From contig JBCNJP010000007.1 of NCBI GenBank assembly GCA_039602395.1, positions 124,778,957 to 124,842,956 on the forward strand: DNA of 64,000 bases, in the 5' to 3' direction. This stretch comes from Deinandra increscens subsp. villosa. Its lineage: Eukaryota > Streptophyta > Magnoliopsida > Asterales > Asteraceae. Under the pieces are notes generated by a model. That model was not told the origin of the DNA. It worked only from the letters and a program-made list of their open reading frames with translations, and searched no databases. Within the stretch, counting starts at the first letter, position 1, and each line of letters opens with the position of its first letter. Positions 43,474 to 54,707 of the stretch are shown piece by piece. Made by a program: the position numbers and the translations under genes.

Positions 43474-46152
43474 ATGACACCGAACAGCAGATCTGGATCT
43501 TGCAATCCGGCGGTCGCAAAGATCGGAATTGTGTTCTTGGGACTGTCTTTGGTAGGTTACTTATTGGGTCCGCCTTTATACTGGCATCTTCTCGAAGGTT
43601 TAGCCGCCGTTCGCCGATCTTCCTCCGCCGCATCTTGCCCTCCCTGCAACTGCAATTGCGACTCCCGCCCTGAAATCTCGTTTTCTCAAGGTGCGCGAAC
43701 CCTAAACCTTTCAATTTGATCAATTTAGGCCGTAATTCCAGCATGTGTATCGTTCATTAGACCTCCAAATAGTTTAATCTGTTTTAAGTTACTGTTCTTG
43801 ATTTGATTTGTTAGTCATAACAGTTAGATCTCAAATCCTAATTTCCCTACTCTTGGTTATCTTTTTAACGAAGATGTCCATGTTGAGGATAAATTCATCA
43901 ACACATGAGTTATTGCTTTCTAGAATCATCACACTTGAGATTTTGTTCAAATCTTGATTTATAAATCCTACGCGCAAAAGTGTACCACTTTTCGAATGCG
44001 ATGCGCTAAATCACACTGGGCACAATCTGTTTATATCATTTTATAATATTTTCCATAGATTTTTAGCATCGCCTACCCAAAATTTAGCTACAAATAAGCT
44101 TTGTATATGATTTAATATATAAATAACATGAATGTACAATCTAAAAATCTATTTAGACAACATCCCAAGCACCATGAACTTTATTAGCATATACATTTTG
44201 GGTGTGTTTGGATGTGGGTCAGGTCTAAATTGATAACTGTTTGGCGAAAATTAATTCTAGTTTACCTAATGTTGATAATCAAATTTGGATACACAGGTAA
44301 GAAGTTGTTATCAAAAGTTTGTAAATTATCTAGCTGTTATCAACATCAATCAACTAATAATCCGACTTCGACTATGATTCTTAAAGTTTTCAGTAATTAC
44401 TTTGAAAACACACGTCCAAACGCCCATTTCCCTGGATTATTTATCTACTAGATATGTTCTGTATGTTCATTTTTTACTGTAAAGCAAAAGTTGAGTCTGA
44501 TATTGATATTTGGTATATGTTTCTTGCAGGACTTGGCAACAGTTCCTTCACAGGTTAGTATTACGCTATTGCAAACAGAAGTTATTTCAGATATTGATAT
44601 CATCATTCTGACAAACAGCCAGCCAATTATTTTTATGAATATATGTGTATATATTTTATTATATATAAAGAACAGTATGATATAATATACGAATGCTGTG
44701 AATTTAGTCATCTATCTAGATCAGTAAACCAAAGGGTATTTAGCCCAATGGTATCAAGGTGTTCGGTGGAAGTCCCTCCAAGTGGTGAGGATTCAAGTCC
44801 CGTTGAGGGTAAAATGTTGTAATTTAAGAGTAGATTAGTCATGTGAGTTTGCTTTTCAAAAAAAATTCTAGATCAGTAAGAGACGGAAATGTGTGCTTAA
44901 ACAAACAAACATACGTACATACATACCCGGTATAATCCCGCTCATAACGGAGCTATTGGCAGGGTCTGGGGAGGATGTGACAGAGGCGAGCCTTACCTCC
45001 ATCCCAAATAGGGAAATATGTGCTTATTAGCTAGATATCTGAAATACTGTTAGTGACAAATCAGTTGAAGCTTGCTGATCAAAATAACTGCTATATTTTC
45101 TGTATATTTTTTCATTAAAATACTTTGATGCTGTGTTTTTATGTTTACTTGGTGTCATTGATTATTCCAAACTATCAAAAGGAAATTAGTTTGTTTTATT
45201 TTTTATAATACTTGCATTCACTTCAGATATTATCTTTCATATCTCCCTTTTCAATCAAATGACCAAAATCATCTTTACTTATCCTCTATTTTTGTTTTCA
45301 GCAAGTTGCGGATATGGTCCTAACAAGGTCGTCCAATACAGAGCCAAATTTTAAGTCGAGAATTGTGAGAACCACATAAATTTTTTATCTCTTGTTTTAA
45401 GTATGATACATAAGGCGGTTATGTGTAACTGCCTACGAACTCTTTTTCTAGCTCCCAGTCTCCCATTATATCAATCAAGCACAATGCATAACTGCATAAG
45501 TGTATCATGTTGTTCTCATGGTTCTTTACTTAAAATTGGTTTTGTATTGAATGCGCCCCATGGTCCCAATTGCACCTTCAAAACACCTTAAATAGATTGT
45601 ATCCTTCACCTTGATGCGGAAGAAAATGTTACATTTATTTGAGACATTCTAGTTAAATAATCTGTTCCATAAAATTTTGTGATTAGCAGGCATAAATCAG
45701 ATTGTTTAACTTCTTGTATTGGTTTAGTTAGTTCTTTTTCTAAAATTATTGTTGCTTGTATATTTTATTAATTTAATAGGTTTAATCTTATTGTGTGGTA
45801 ATCAGATTGTGCAAAACGCGATCCTGAAGTGAATGAAGAGACGGAAAAAAACTTTGCAGAGCTTCTTTCAGAGGAACTGAAACTGCGCGAAACAGAAGCT
45901 ATAGAAAGTCAACAGCGTGCTGACATGGCGCTGCTCGAGGCCAAGAAGCTGACATCACAATATCAAAAGGAGGCAGACAAATGCAACTCAGGAATGGAAA
46001 CTTGTGAAGAGGCTCGTGAAAAGGCCGAAGCAGCTTTAGTGTCACAGAAGCAACAAACTGCGTTGTGGGAATCAAGGGCCCGCCAAAGAGGCTGGAAAGA
46101 AGCTGGTCTTAGGGTGCGTGCCCAGTCTCAGGAACACACTGAGGCCTTTTGA
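43474..46152 (+). CDS. DUF1068 family single-pass membrane protein
   Basis: Three exons: 43474-43690, 44530-44553 (only 24 nt) and 45806-46152, all GT-AG and frame-consistent, giving 195 residues. A hydrophobic segment at about residues 14-34 (AKIGIVFLGLSLVGYLLGPP) is followed by LYWHLLEGLAAV, a Cys cluster (CPPCNCNC) and a predicted coiled coil (about 90-165) with SEELKLRE, ADMALLEAKKLTSQYQKEAD and EAREKAEAAL, ending WESRARQRGWKEAG. This is the plant-specific DUF1068 pattern, as in AT1G05070 and AT2G32580 by memory; a relative, NKS1, acts in Golgi organisation and salt tolerance. Topology suggests a short N-terminal anchor in the secretory pathway with the coiled coil on one side. The start sits just after a GA repeat. 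It is convergent with the CERK1 gene, 640 bp apart. Confidence 0.93.
44200..44425. mobile_element. MITE in DUF1068 intron 1
   Basis: Inverted ends GGGTGTGTTTGGATGTG and ACACGTCCAAACGCCC bound 226 bp inside the first intron. The target site is not certain. It resembles the Tourist-like element in the PP2A intron at 61699. Confidence 0.5.
44728..44866 (+). mobile_element. tRNA-derived SINE with 13-bp target duplication
   Basis: Box A TTAGCCCAATGG (44740-44751) and box B GGATTCAAGTCCC (44789-44801) are followed by an A-rich tail. Perfect direct repeats TCTAGATCAGTAA flank it at 44715-44727 and 44867-44879. It lies in intron 2 of the DUF1068 gene. Confidence 0.85.
44925..45012 (+). mobile_element. 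Au-like SINE fragment
   Basis: GGCAGGGTCTGGGGAGGATG followed by GCCTTACCTCCATCCC matches the conserved block of plant Au-type SINEs from memory (pattern GGGTCTGGGGAGG...CCTTACCC). Boundaries are approximate. Confidence 0.45.
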
Positions 46153-46794
46153 TGGTCTTGAGCTTATTCAAGCGGCCGAAACTAGGCATCAATAGGGTCA
46201 AAATTGAGCTTTTTTACCACTACATTGAAACATTATGTGATTCTTATATTTTTGGTATCATGTCACAAATGGAAAAATCTATAGTTGTAGGGCAGGAGCT
46301 AGAGGTCAGAAAAAGCTTTTTCAGTCTTGTTCATTTTTTTTCTTTTCTTTTTACATTAAAATATAAAATCTTCTATATATGTACTGCAAAAAAGTTTATG
46401 AAATATAGAAACCATGAATCCAAGCAAATTGTTGAATCATGTAAATTTTGTGTTTGATTTGTTAAAATCCAGCCTTCTTTGATAATGGACTTTTCTGTTG
46501 CAAGTCAATAATTTTATAATATTCAATCTTGTTAAAAGATATTAATTAGTTATACAAAAATTTTAATTCAACTGGAGAAAAAAATGTAAACTGAATACAA
46601 AATGGACTCAGTATTTGAACAAAAAACATACAATGTATTTTTCTTGTTTCCGTACATACACAACATAAAACAATAGATACATACAAGACTTACACAGTAC
46701 CTGAATACATTTTACATTAGACATGCACATTTTAAAAGAATCAAGAAAATATACATATAAAAGAAATCAAAGAAGTGATGAGGATTTTTGGTCA

Positions 46795-49700
46795 CTATCT
46801 GCCAGACATGAGGCTCACTAGAGTCTGGTTTTCATAAAATGATCCAACATCCCAATCTTCGGTTGATGATGAAAGAGTCATCAGCGCAACCACGATAGAT
46901 CTCATGCTCGGCCTTAATTGGGGATTCTCATGTGTGCATGCTTTCGCAAGTTGAGCCATCTGCAACCAAGTTTACATATGTTAGGGCTGCCAACTTATGA
47001 CATGACCAAAAACATGACATGACTTGATAAAAAATTAAACGGGTTAGTGTTTGAGGTCATGAACGGGTCAATATTGACATGATAAAAATATGCGCAGCTT
47101 CACCTGTTTATGGCGTGCATAACATGTTCAACTTATTGTTTTAAGAAGGTTAATAGGTCGACATGACACATTTATAGCCCGTTTATCAATATAACATAGT
47201 TCTATAGTTCAACAAATAACTGAATATGTTGTAATATTTGGTATAAAGAAATTATTGTGTTAATTGGGTGCCTATTATTTCTTTACCATGATTGGTGCGT
47301 CGTGGCAAGAATTGTGTTAAATGTGTTGTATCATTTGTGTTATTGAACTACTTATATTTAAGCATGTTCAAGATTCACTTGTGTTATTGAACTCTTATGT
47401 TTAATCAAATATCAAGTACACATGCCATGTTGTGTAACCCACTTATTAACCGTGTTACACACGCATCATGCCTTGTCGTCTCAAACACGACCTGTTTAAC
47501 ACAACATGACACTCTTGCCAGCTCTGACATATATATATTTTTTTTTCTTTAATTATTTTGTTAATTTATTCTAATAATCACCGCGAAAGATTTACCTTAC
47601 GAACTGAATCGAGAGGGTAGTTATCCCCCAGTCTAGGATCGATCACTTTAACCAGGTCATCTTTTGGATCTGGCTGACTCAGAACTTCTTCAAACTGTAA
47701 ATTATCGGAGATTGAACTTGTTAGTTGATGTTTAGTGTGCTAAACATCTTATGAAAACTATGTACGCATTAATCGGTTCAATCAAATGATCAATATGTAT
47801 GCAAATAAACTCACCAAGGAAACTAGTCCCTTTGATTCAGCAACAGATCCATTTGCTTTGACTATGGCTTCCTTGGCTGAAATAAGTTCATAAAGTACTA
47901 CCCCAAATGCGTACACATCTATCTTCGGAGAAACATCCCCATACTGTGCATACCTGCATCCAATAGTTACAGAACTTGATCAACTGCCCTGATCTCCCGA
48001 CAAGACCCAAAAGGGTGATCTAGAGTCTAGACCTCCAAAGATGATTCTAAACGTGGGTGGGTTGGGTCAACGGTCAGAACGTGCCCAAAAGGACTACCTT
48101 TTTGTCCATTTTAAATAAATAATGTCTCAGACTATGATTATGCTAACAATTAGATTTTTTGTATAAAGTGATTTAAAAGGTTGTATCCAATAGAAATCCA
48201 CTTTAGGTCCACCTGTTCCACCTATTCGACCTGTTCCCTCTTTAGTTAACTTCATTGATTGGACCTGTTTGATATATTGACCCATCAATAAGCAAATGGG
48301 TCGAATTTGTAACTTGACACCATCTAGGACTTTAATGTAGGATTTTATGAGCCCACATACAACCACTGGCATCAGGATGTTTTGGTATAAAGACATGCAA
48401 GCGGGATAAACTGCTAGAAGAAGAAGACTTACTCTGGTGGCATATATCCGAATGTACCCACAAGACGTGTGGGCAAAGATGTACTTCCGACTTCAGTCAA
48501 TTTTGTTAAACCAAAATCTGCAACCTATAGTAGACATGTGGCACCAAAAACGCGAAACCGCCTTTGTCAACCAATGAGATAGGAATATAGGACTATCACA
48601 TCCAATAAATTAACGGAAAATAATATATTCATGATGACATAAATGTATACAGACCTTTCCATGGAAGTTCTTGTCGATGAGTATATTTGCTGATTTAATA
48701 TCTCGATGTATATATACGGGAACAGTATGTTCATGGATATACTCAAGACCACGTGCTGAATCAAGGGCGATTTGGACTCGGGTAGACCATGGTAGGGGTT
48801 CCCTAGCTAGAAATGATAATTAAAAAGAACATAAACTCCTCCTGTTTGAATGCATTCAGTATCATTAATGAATCATGAGATTTATACTTAATTGTTAATT
48901 AACCTGATCCATGTAAATGTTGACTCAAGTTTCCATTTTCAATGTACTCGTAGACCAAGAAAAGGGAACCCTCGACACAATATCCTATCAAACGCACCTG
49001 CATTAGATATGTGATCAAAGCGTAAGACTTGATACATCATTTTGACGACAGATATTTCATTAGATGTGTATAAAGGAAGGGTTTGAGTAGGGTTATATCT
49101 CACCTCTTAACAGGTCAAACAGGTAAACGCTAAAAACCTGGTTAAAATAGAACAGGTCTGTCCCCAAGTGAATTAAAAATTTAAATGCTTACAAATAACT
49201 TTGGTCAAAATGTCATATTAGTACTCTAAAAAATAGTTCAATAACAATATTAATACATTAGAAAACTGTAAAGTCAAAGAAAGAATGGGCAAAAAAATTA
49301 TGGGTCAACCGAATCCTACACATATCTAAAATTACTCGTTCAGCCTAAACCTGATTTGACCTGTTTCACCCACTCACTTTTCCAGCTCTGGAATTCATAT
49401 ATCAACCAATAAATTAAAAGTAAGGTGGTGTTTGGTTTGGAATTGGGTATGGATATGGGTAGCAGAGAGACAAAGTATGATCATATAAAAATTGTTTGGC
49501 TTGTAAGTTGTATTTGAAACTTTGAAATTTAAATATTATTTTAAAAAATAAAGAGAGAGAGAGAGAGAGAGAGAGGAGGCGAGTTTGTGAAAACCTTCAT
49601 CTCATGTGTTATACAAAATCCATGTCCTTTAAACAAACAGCCACCAAAACTTTCATATTGATAGAACAGTTCCAAAACCCTCATAACAAACATAGTAACA

Positions 49701-52683
49701 CACCCTAAGCACGTCTTACCAGGTTTAGGTGATGAACATGCGTTAAAACCTTCAGTTCAGCTAGAAATTCTCTTGATGCTTGCATATCCATCTTCTTGAT
49801 AGCGGCTTTCTGAACAAGTTCGACGAATTAGAAAAGCCACATAACAAAACACCAAGCAGACGTAAAATAACCTTTCAATACCGGCTCATAAGTTAACTTT
49901 TTTATTTGAAAGAATATAACCACTAGGTGACGCCTGATAACATGATGAAAGATGGAACCATATCTGCATAGGAATATGCTACCATTGATTGGTCAGGTGG
50001 GTTGGTAATTGGTCAAATGGGGTAATATTTGTACACCTTTTGTCCAAAATAGTTTTGTAGATACTTGGTGTGTAGAGTATAGTATTTTAATCATAGCCCA
50101 ATTTTTCGAATAAAATGAGTTTTGAGGCCTTGTGCATTAAAAATACACTTTGGGCTATTTCACTCCTTTTAATCCGCTTCCCTCTAAGCTATGTTTTCTT
50201 GTTAAACCCATCTGACCCATTAGAGATAAAACATATCCAGACTCGAATGGGTTAAAATCGACAACACTAGTTTGTACACCGGAATGAGACAATTAACATT
50301 TCTACTTTTTTACAGTAACCATAGCAACTCACAGGACCCACCATTACCCTGCTAACTAATGGAATAAGGTAAAACACTACTTATGTCGGGCAAGTAAGCT
50401 TCAAGGGTGTTAAAGTTTGATAATCAGTGGAAGCCCGATTCAAACACCTTTAGCAATGCTTACCACTGCGCCACCCCTTGAAGGTTATATGAGTTTGAAT
50501 ATTTAAAGCGGGTAGTTTTTTGTAAATACTGACTATATATATAGATTATAGAACAAACTTAGATAATTAGCAGGAAAAAAGATATGAAACCCCTAGTATC
50601 AAACCTCGCCTCTGAGCTCGGCGTAGTAAACAACTCCAAAACCCCCTTGACCAATCTTATTAGCAAGACTGAAGTCGTCTGTAGCTGTTGAAAGCTCTTC
50701 ATACGAGAACTCCACCGATTTATCAACTGTTATGCCTGTAAGCCCAGGTGTGGCACCAGCAGGAAGACCACTAGACTCTGAACCTCTAACCAAAGAACCA
50801 TTGGTGCCTAAGTTTGCAAAGAGAAGACAGCTCAATTAGTCAATACACAACCGATAGTACGAGCACAATGTTTCGATATTCATGAAAAATGAAGGATAGT
50901 AGATGGCTTTGAGCCTTACATTCATGATCAATTTTCATAAATGAAACAACTTAAATGAGATACTCATAAAGGGTGAAAAGGTAAATGGGTTGAAAGTCAC
51001 CTCGTAAAGGGTGAACATGTCAAACGGGTAGAAAGTCACCCGCAGTCTAGTTATGATGCCTTACAACCTACTAACTCATTTTTATTCAAAGATATAGATT
51101 GTTGTTGATTATTGTTTTTGTAATCATTACTACAAGATTTTATTATTTGGGGGAAAATATATTTGCAAATCAACTTAACCAAATCGCCCCCTTTTGACCT
51201 GAACTAAAAAGCGGCCTGCCCACAACCTAAACATGTTTTGACATGTGCTCAGCCCGATCTGTACGACCCAACCCTCCTGCCACCTCTGGGCAAAACAGAT
51301 GACAATTGACAAGCAGTAAAGAATCAAGAATCAGATATACCTTGATCACGCATTAGTTGAACCTGTGCATTCTTTAACAATGCTGAACTCGTTTCAGCAT
51401 TTTTCTTTTTATAATATCCAAAATAATAGCATCCTGCAAGTAACAGCACCACAGCTACTACTCCTACAACTATTCCACCTATGACCCCACCTGATAATCC
51501 TGGTTATATCAAAGCAGATGCTAACTTAATAACTCACACTTTTAATCAAGAAAACGTCATGGAATCAGGCCACTTTGCAATAATGTAAAGGTAAAGCTGG
51601 GTCACCTGAGCTGCAAAAGATAACAAGATTCAGGAAAGAAAAAACATGTTAAAACGACAATAATTGTTACCAGTTTTAGCAAATAACATGCTATTCAAGG
51701 GAAACAACAAACCTGCTTTTTAAGGGTCGATAACTTCCATTTTCATCTGCCAAAAAGCAAAACAATACTCATCAACCAATTTCGTAATCAAAATTTGGTA
51801 TCTAATATCATATCTATGTCACTTCATCGTGACGATCTCCCTCAATCATCTCAAGACTATCTAGAAAAAAAATTAAATTTGAGCCTGAATATTCGACTTT
51901 ACAATCAACAACTAAGACAATAACGTCACATCTAGATCAAATAATATCAAGCCAAAGACAGGACTACATATTAGCAATAAAACCAGAGATAAACTACACA
52001 AAAAAATACCATTGATGACTACCATAATCTCACATCCATAGAAAAAACAGTTCCAAATACTAACCTCTCCCAGGAATAAACACCAATCCACTTCCTAGGG
52101 TAAAATTAGCACCAGGATTATAACTCCGAATCAACTGAGAACTAAGATTGGCCTCCGACGAAACTGAATCCAAAGTCTCCCCTGGCCGAAGAGGATACGT
52201 CAAAAACAAACCATAATCCTTAGAAACTGAATTATCTCCACACGAACAATTCACCGTCACGTTAAGACTACCAGTATCAGGTATCCGATTCGCACCATAA
52301 GAATTAAACCTCTGAATCCAGTCCGCAGTCGTCAAATTCGCGTACTTATCATCCGCAACCTTTATATACGTATCGTTCGTACTAACATCGTAGTTAAACA
52401 CACGCCCTAAGAACTCACCGTTGATACAATCGCAGGAAAACGGCACTCTAATCCTCACAAACGACTGGAGACTGTCCTGATTGGGGATGGATGGATTGTA
52501 CTTGAGAATATCGGGGATTGTGGTCTGGAAGTAGCGAGAGATTGAAGTGAGATCGTTTCCTTGTTCGACGTAGTAGGAACCGAGCGCTAGATCACAGCCG
52601 CTGGTGCATCTGGATTGAGCTGATGAAATGGAACAGATGAAGGTGAAGAGTACCAATCGGAACCCTAGATTGAGCTCCAGCAT
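46795..52683 (-). CDS. CERK1: Chitin elicitor receptor kinase, LysM-RLK (CERK1/LYK1 type)
   Basis: Twelve coding exons on the minus strand: 52065-52683, 51713-51746, 51606-51610, 51341-51490, 50605-50807, 49720-49809, 48904-48997, 48655-48806, 48433-48524, 47815-47953, 47596-47694, 46795-46959, total 613 residues; CERK1 of Arabidopsis is 617. Signal peptide ends near SSAQS; the ectodomain has the LysM region with CDC and CSC pairs (SCDCING, VNCSCGD) and LTYPLRPGE. A transmembrane helix spans about 222-246. The kinase has GQGGFGVVY (about 322), Lys342 in AAIKKM, HRDIKSAN with Asp434, and DFG at 452-454, so it should be active. The C-terminus is QTLVSLMSGR as in CERK1. At the plasma membrane it perceives chitin oligomers with partner LysM proteins and phosphorylates cytoplasmic kinases. 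Twelve exons agrees with known CERK1/NFR1 genes. An upstream duplicate of exon 1 lies at 56868-57486. Confidence 0.95.
46982..47528. repeat. Repeat in CERK1 intron 11
   Basis: The last intron is filled by a segment beginning AGGGCTGCCAA and ending with TTGCCAGCTCT, which are near mirror images, with several ACATGACATGAC and GTTTAACACAACATGAC strings. It looks like a hAT-type or similar non-coding transposon remnant. Similar GCCACCTCTGG-ended tracts occur in other introns (about 51000-51290). Confidence 0.35.
49424..49705. mobile_element. Tourist-like MITE in CERK1 intron 6, with (GA)n
   Basis: GGTGGTGTTTGG on the left and, inverted, GGGTGTGTTACTATG on the right bound the element, and TAA occurs on both sides (49421-49423, 49706-49708). 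It contains a (GA)n microsatellite near 49551-49576. Confidence 0.55.
50395..50480 (-). mobile_element. SINE fragment in CERK1 intron 5
   Basis: On the minus strand GTGGCGCAGTGGTAAGC (50459-50475) is a good box A and GTTTGAATCGGG (50433-50444) is a box-B-like string. No clear target duplication. Confidence 0.45.
51606..51610 (-). other. CERK1: 5-nt micro-exon of CERK1 (CTCAG)
   Basis: On the minus strand TTTTGCAG precedes and GTGACC follows the five bases CTCAG, giving ideal acceptor and donor sites. Exon 2 ends in phase with AG left over, and exon 4 starts GTGGGGTCATAGG. Joining exon 2 straight to exon 4 shifts frame and destroys the transmembrane helix; inserting CTCAG restores SSGGVIGG and the helix. 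It also brings the exon count to the usual twelve. Confidence 0.75.
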
Positions 52684-53239
52684 GATTTGTTAGGGTTCAT
52701 GTGAGATTGAGAGAGGCGTTGACCGTATGAAGGAGTTTGGTTGAGTTGAAATTGGTTTGATGATGAGAAGATGATTGAATAAGAATAAGAGGAGAATATG
52801 TGCAGGTTTTGATTGACTGATTAAACAAATGGGTGTCGGGCTTTGATTGTAGGCGTGTCGAGGCTATTGGACAGTTGAATGTTGCCGCCATTGGGAAGTC
52901 TTTGCTCCGTGTTTTCTTCCAAACTGTTTTACCTCGTCTTTAAAGGAAGTTTTGATTCCTTATGCTCCTAGTATTTAGTATTTAATTAAATATTCAACTT
53001 AGTAACATTTTGGAAAAGAGCTGCTCTAAACACGGTTGTTATGTTCACAAACTTTAAGCATGTATCATCTTTATCTTTATATGCAAGGTATAAGCATGCT
53101 TGTATGGGTTTTTTATATAAATAGTGACTGAACTTATCTATGTGTATTTGATATGAGGGATATACCAGTATGAGTTTAGTTCTATGAGTTTGATGTTATT
53201 TTAATATTAAAATAAAATTATTAATTAAATAAAAATAGT
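52684..53239 (-). promoter_or_regulatory. CERK1 5' flank and promoter
   Basis: The first 170 bp upstream of the start match the flank of the duplicated exon (57487-57620), including GGGTTCATGTGA and GAGGCGTTGACC, so the promoter-proximal part was copied with exon 1. GTTGACC contains a W-box-like TTGAC core, present in both copies, which would suit WRKY control; this is inference. No TATA box stands out. Confidence 0.35.
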
Positions 53240-53875
53240 ATGACAACACCTCATTGTCTCCCCCCTTCTCTTTCACACATGCGGAAAACTCCACGCAACA
53301 AAGCCACACACCCCACCCACGCAAGGGTGGGGCGGTGCTTCACGTCATGGCCCTACGTGGATGGGTGCCACCAAAACCACGCAACAATCCCACATACACC
53401 ATACCGCATAGTCTTACATATCTTCCTATATAATAAGGGAAGTTAAACAGTTTCTTCATCAACAGCAAATGTGTTCTTTGAAAGTTACTTTGCTCATTGA
53501 AAGTAACTTTATTAATTGAAAGTAAATTATTCTTCAGAAGTGAGTTTGCAGTTCCTAGCTAACTTGGTCACTTCTGATGAGTTATTCAGTAAGTAACTGA
53601 CTAACTCTGTCAAATAATTGTTGTAATTAATGGCTATAGTTTGCTATAGATAATAACCTAAAATATGTGAGATCAATGACTATATTGTTTCCGGTTGGTC
53701 GCCTAAGTGCAATTGGCCGTAACTTTAAGTATATCAATACTCACTTTAAACCCTTACAACACTCACAGTATGACTTTCATACATGCTTGATCCTTATAAT
53801 TTAAAGAAAAATAAAGAGAATGTTATTGATTTAATACTCCATTAACATCTCTAAAATAGAGATCACTTTAATTAA
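53240..53875. other. Intergenic, possible MITE
   Basis: A GC-richer stretch (53240-53430) with CCACGCAACAAAGCC, GGGTGGGGCGG and CACCATACCGC strings looks like a Harbinger-type MITE, but ends are not clean. The remainder has local AAAGTAACTTT direct repeats and no gene. Confidence 0.3.
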
Positions 53876-54195
53876 GGGGGAATGGTATGGAGCTCGGTTC
53901 CATACCTTTGGTTCCAGCGGCTCCTAAGGCTCCCATTCCTCCTCTCGTGACTTCCTCCCATTCAGTTTCTTCTATTTTTTTTTCTAGTGTTTTGTGGTTA
54001 AGTGGAGCCGAAGGAAGCCGCGGAAAATGGGTACCGATTTTGAATTTGAAGTCTAGATCACCAAGCCTAAAGCACACCCACCTAAAATTAAGCTTAAGGC
54101 TTCATTTTCTCTCTCTATCATCTCTCTCACGTGAATTCCTCTTATTGGATGGATTTTTTGAAGCCTTAGGCTTCTCCTCCCACCATACCGCCCCC
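53876..54195 (+). mobile_element. Tourist/Harbinger-like MITE, family A, copy 3 (320 bp)
   Basis: Starts GGGGGAATGGTATGG after TAA and ends CCATACCGCCCCC before TGA, so TIRs are clear and the target site agrees at 2 of 3. It aligns along its length with 2741-3070. It shares terminal G-run plus GGTATGG/GGCATGG style with the Harbinger element next door. Confidence 0.75.
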
Positions 54196-54707
54196 TGAAG
54201 ATCTAAACAAAAAACGAATATATAAAGAACATTTACACCCCATTCTCTTTTTCCATCTCTAAAAATCATCATTCTTTAAATTTATATCTACTTTATTCAT
54301 TTTTTCACATATTATTCTCCATCTCTATCTTTATATTTTTTTTAATGCTTGAGGTATAAATCATACTTTGTAAGATACAAATATTACTGCGTGCTATATA
54401 TTCTTTAAAATTAGAAGATGTGAATGGTGAAAATCTATATATAGAGAAATAGTAAATCAAAATTTATATATTTTTGAGATAGAGATGAAAATTAGGATAG
54501 AGAACAAAATATTAAAAAATCTTTAAATTTTTTAAGATGAACATGAATCATGAAGTGGTCGAAGAGCATATAGGAGATACTAATAGAGAATTAGATGTTA
54601 AGAGTTTAAGAGTTTTATAAGAACTTTAAATTTAAAAAAATAAACTTACTTTAAATTTTAAAAGCCATATACATTTTAGCAATAAAAAGTAAAAGCGTGG
54701 ATAATAA
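54196..54707. other. Spacer containing interrupted CERK1 intron homology
   Basis: The last 50 bases before the Harbinger element (minus strand: TTTATTGCTAAAATGTA) match the intron 1 sequence of CERK1 (TTTATTGCTAATATGTA), so the duplicate continued here before the insertion. Homology is lost further left. Confidence 0.5.

Noticed and set aside
44740..44801. Possible tRNA gene from box A and box B
   Set aside because: Spacing fits a SINE promoter, but no acceptor stem or anticodon arm can be formed and target duplications show it is a SINE.
45301..45367. Extra DUF1068 exon near 45301 after TTTTCAG
   Set aside because: Direct joining of 44530-44553 to 45806 gives the family sequence SSFTDCAKRDPEV; an added exon would disrupt it.
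48802..48803. Acceptor TAG/GG for CERK1 exon 8 at 48802
   Set aside because: It breaks the frame; the acceptor four bases upstream (TTCTAG, exon from 48806) gives AREPLPW, matching the kinase family.
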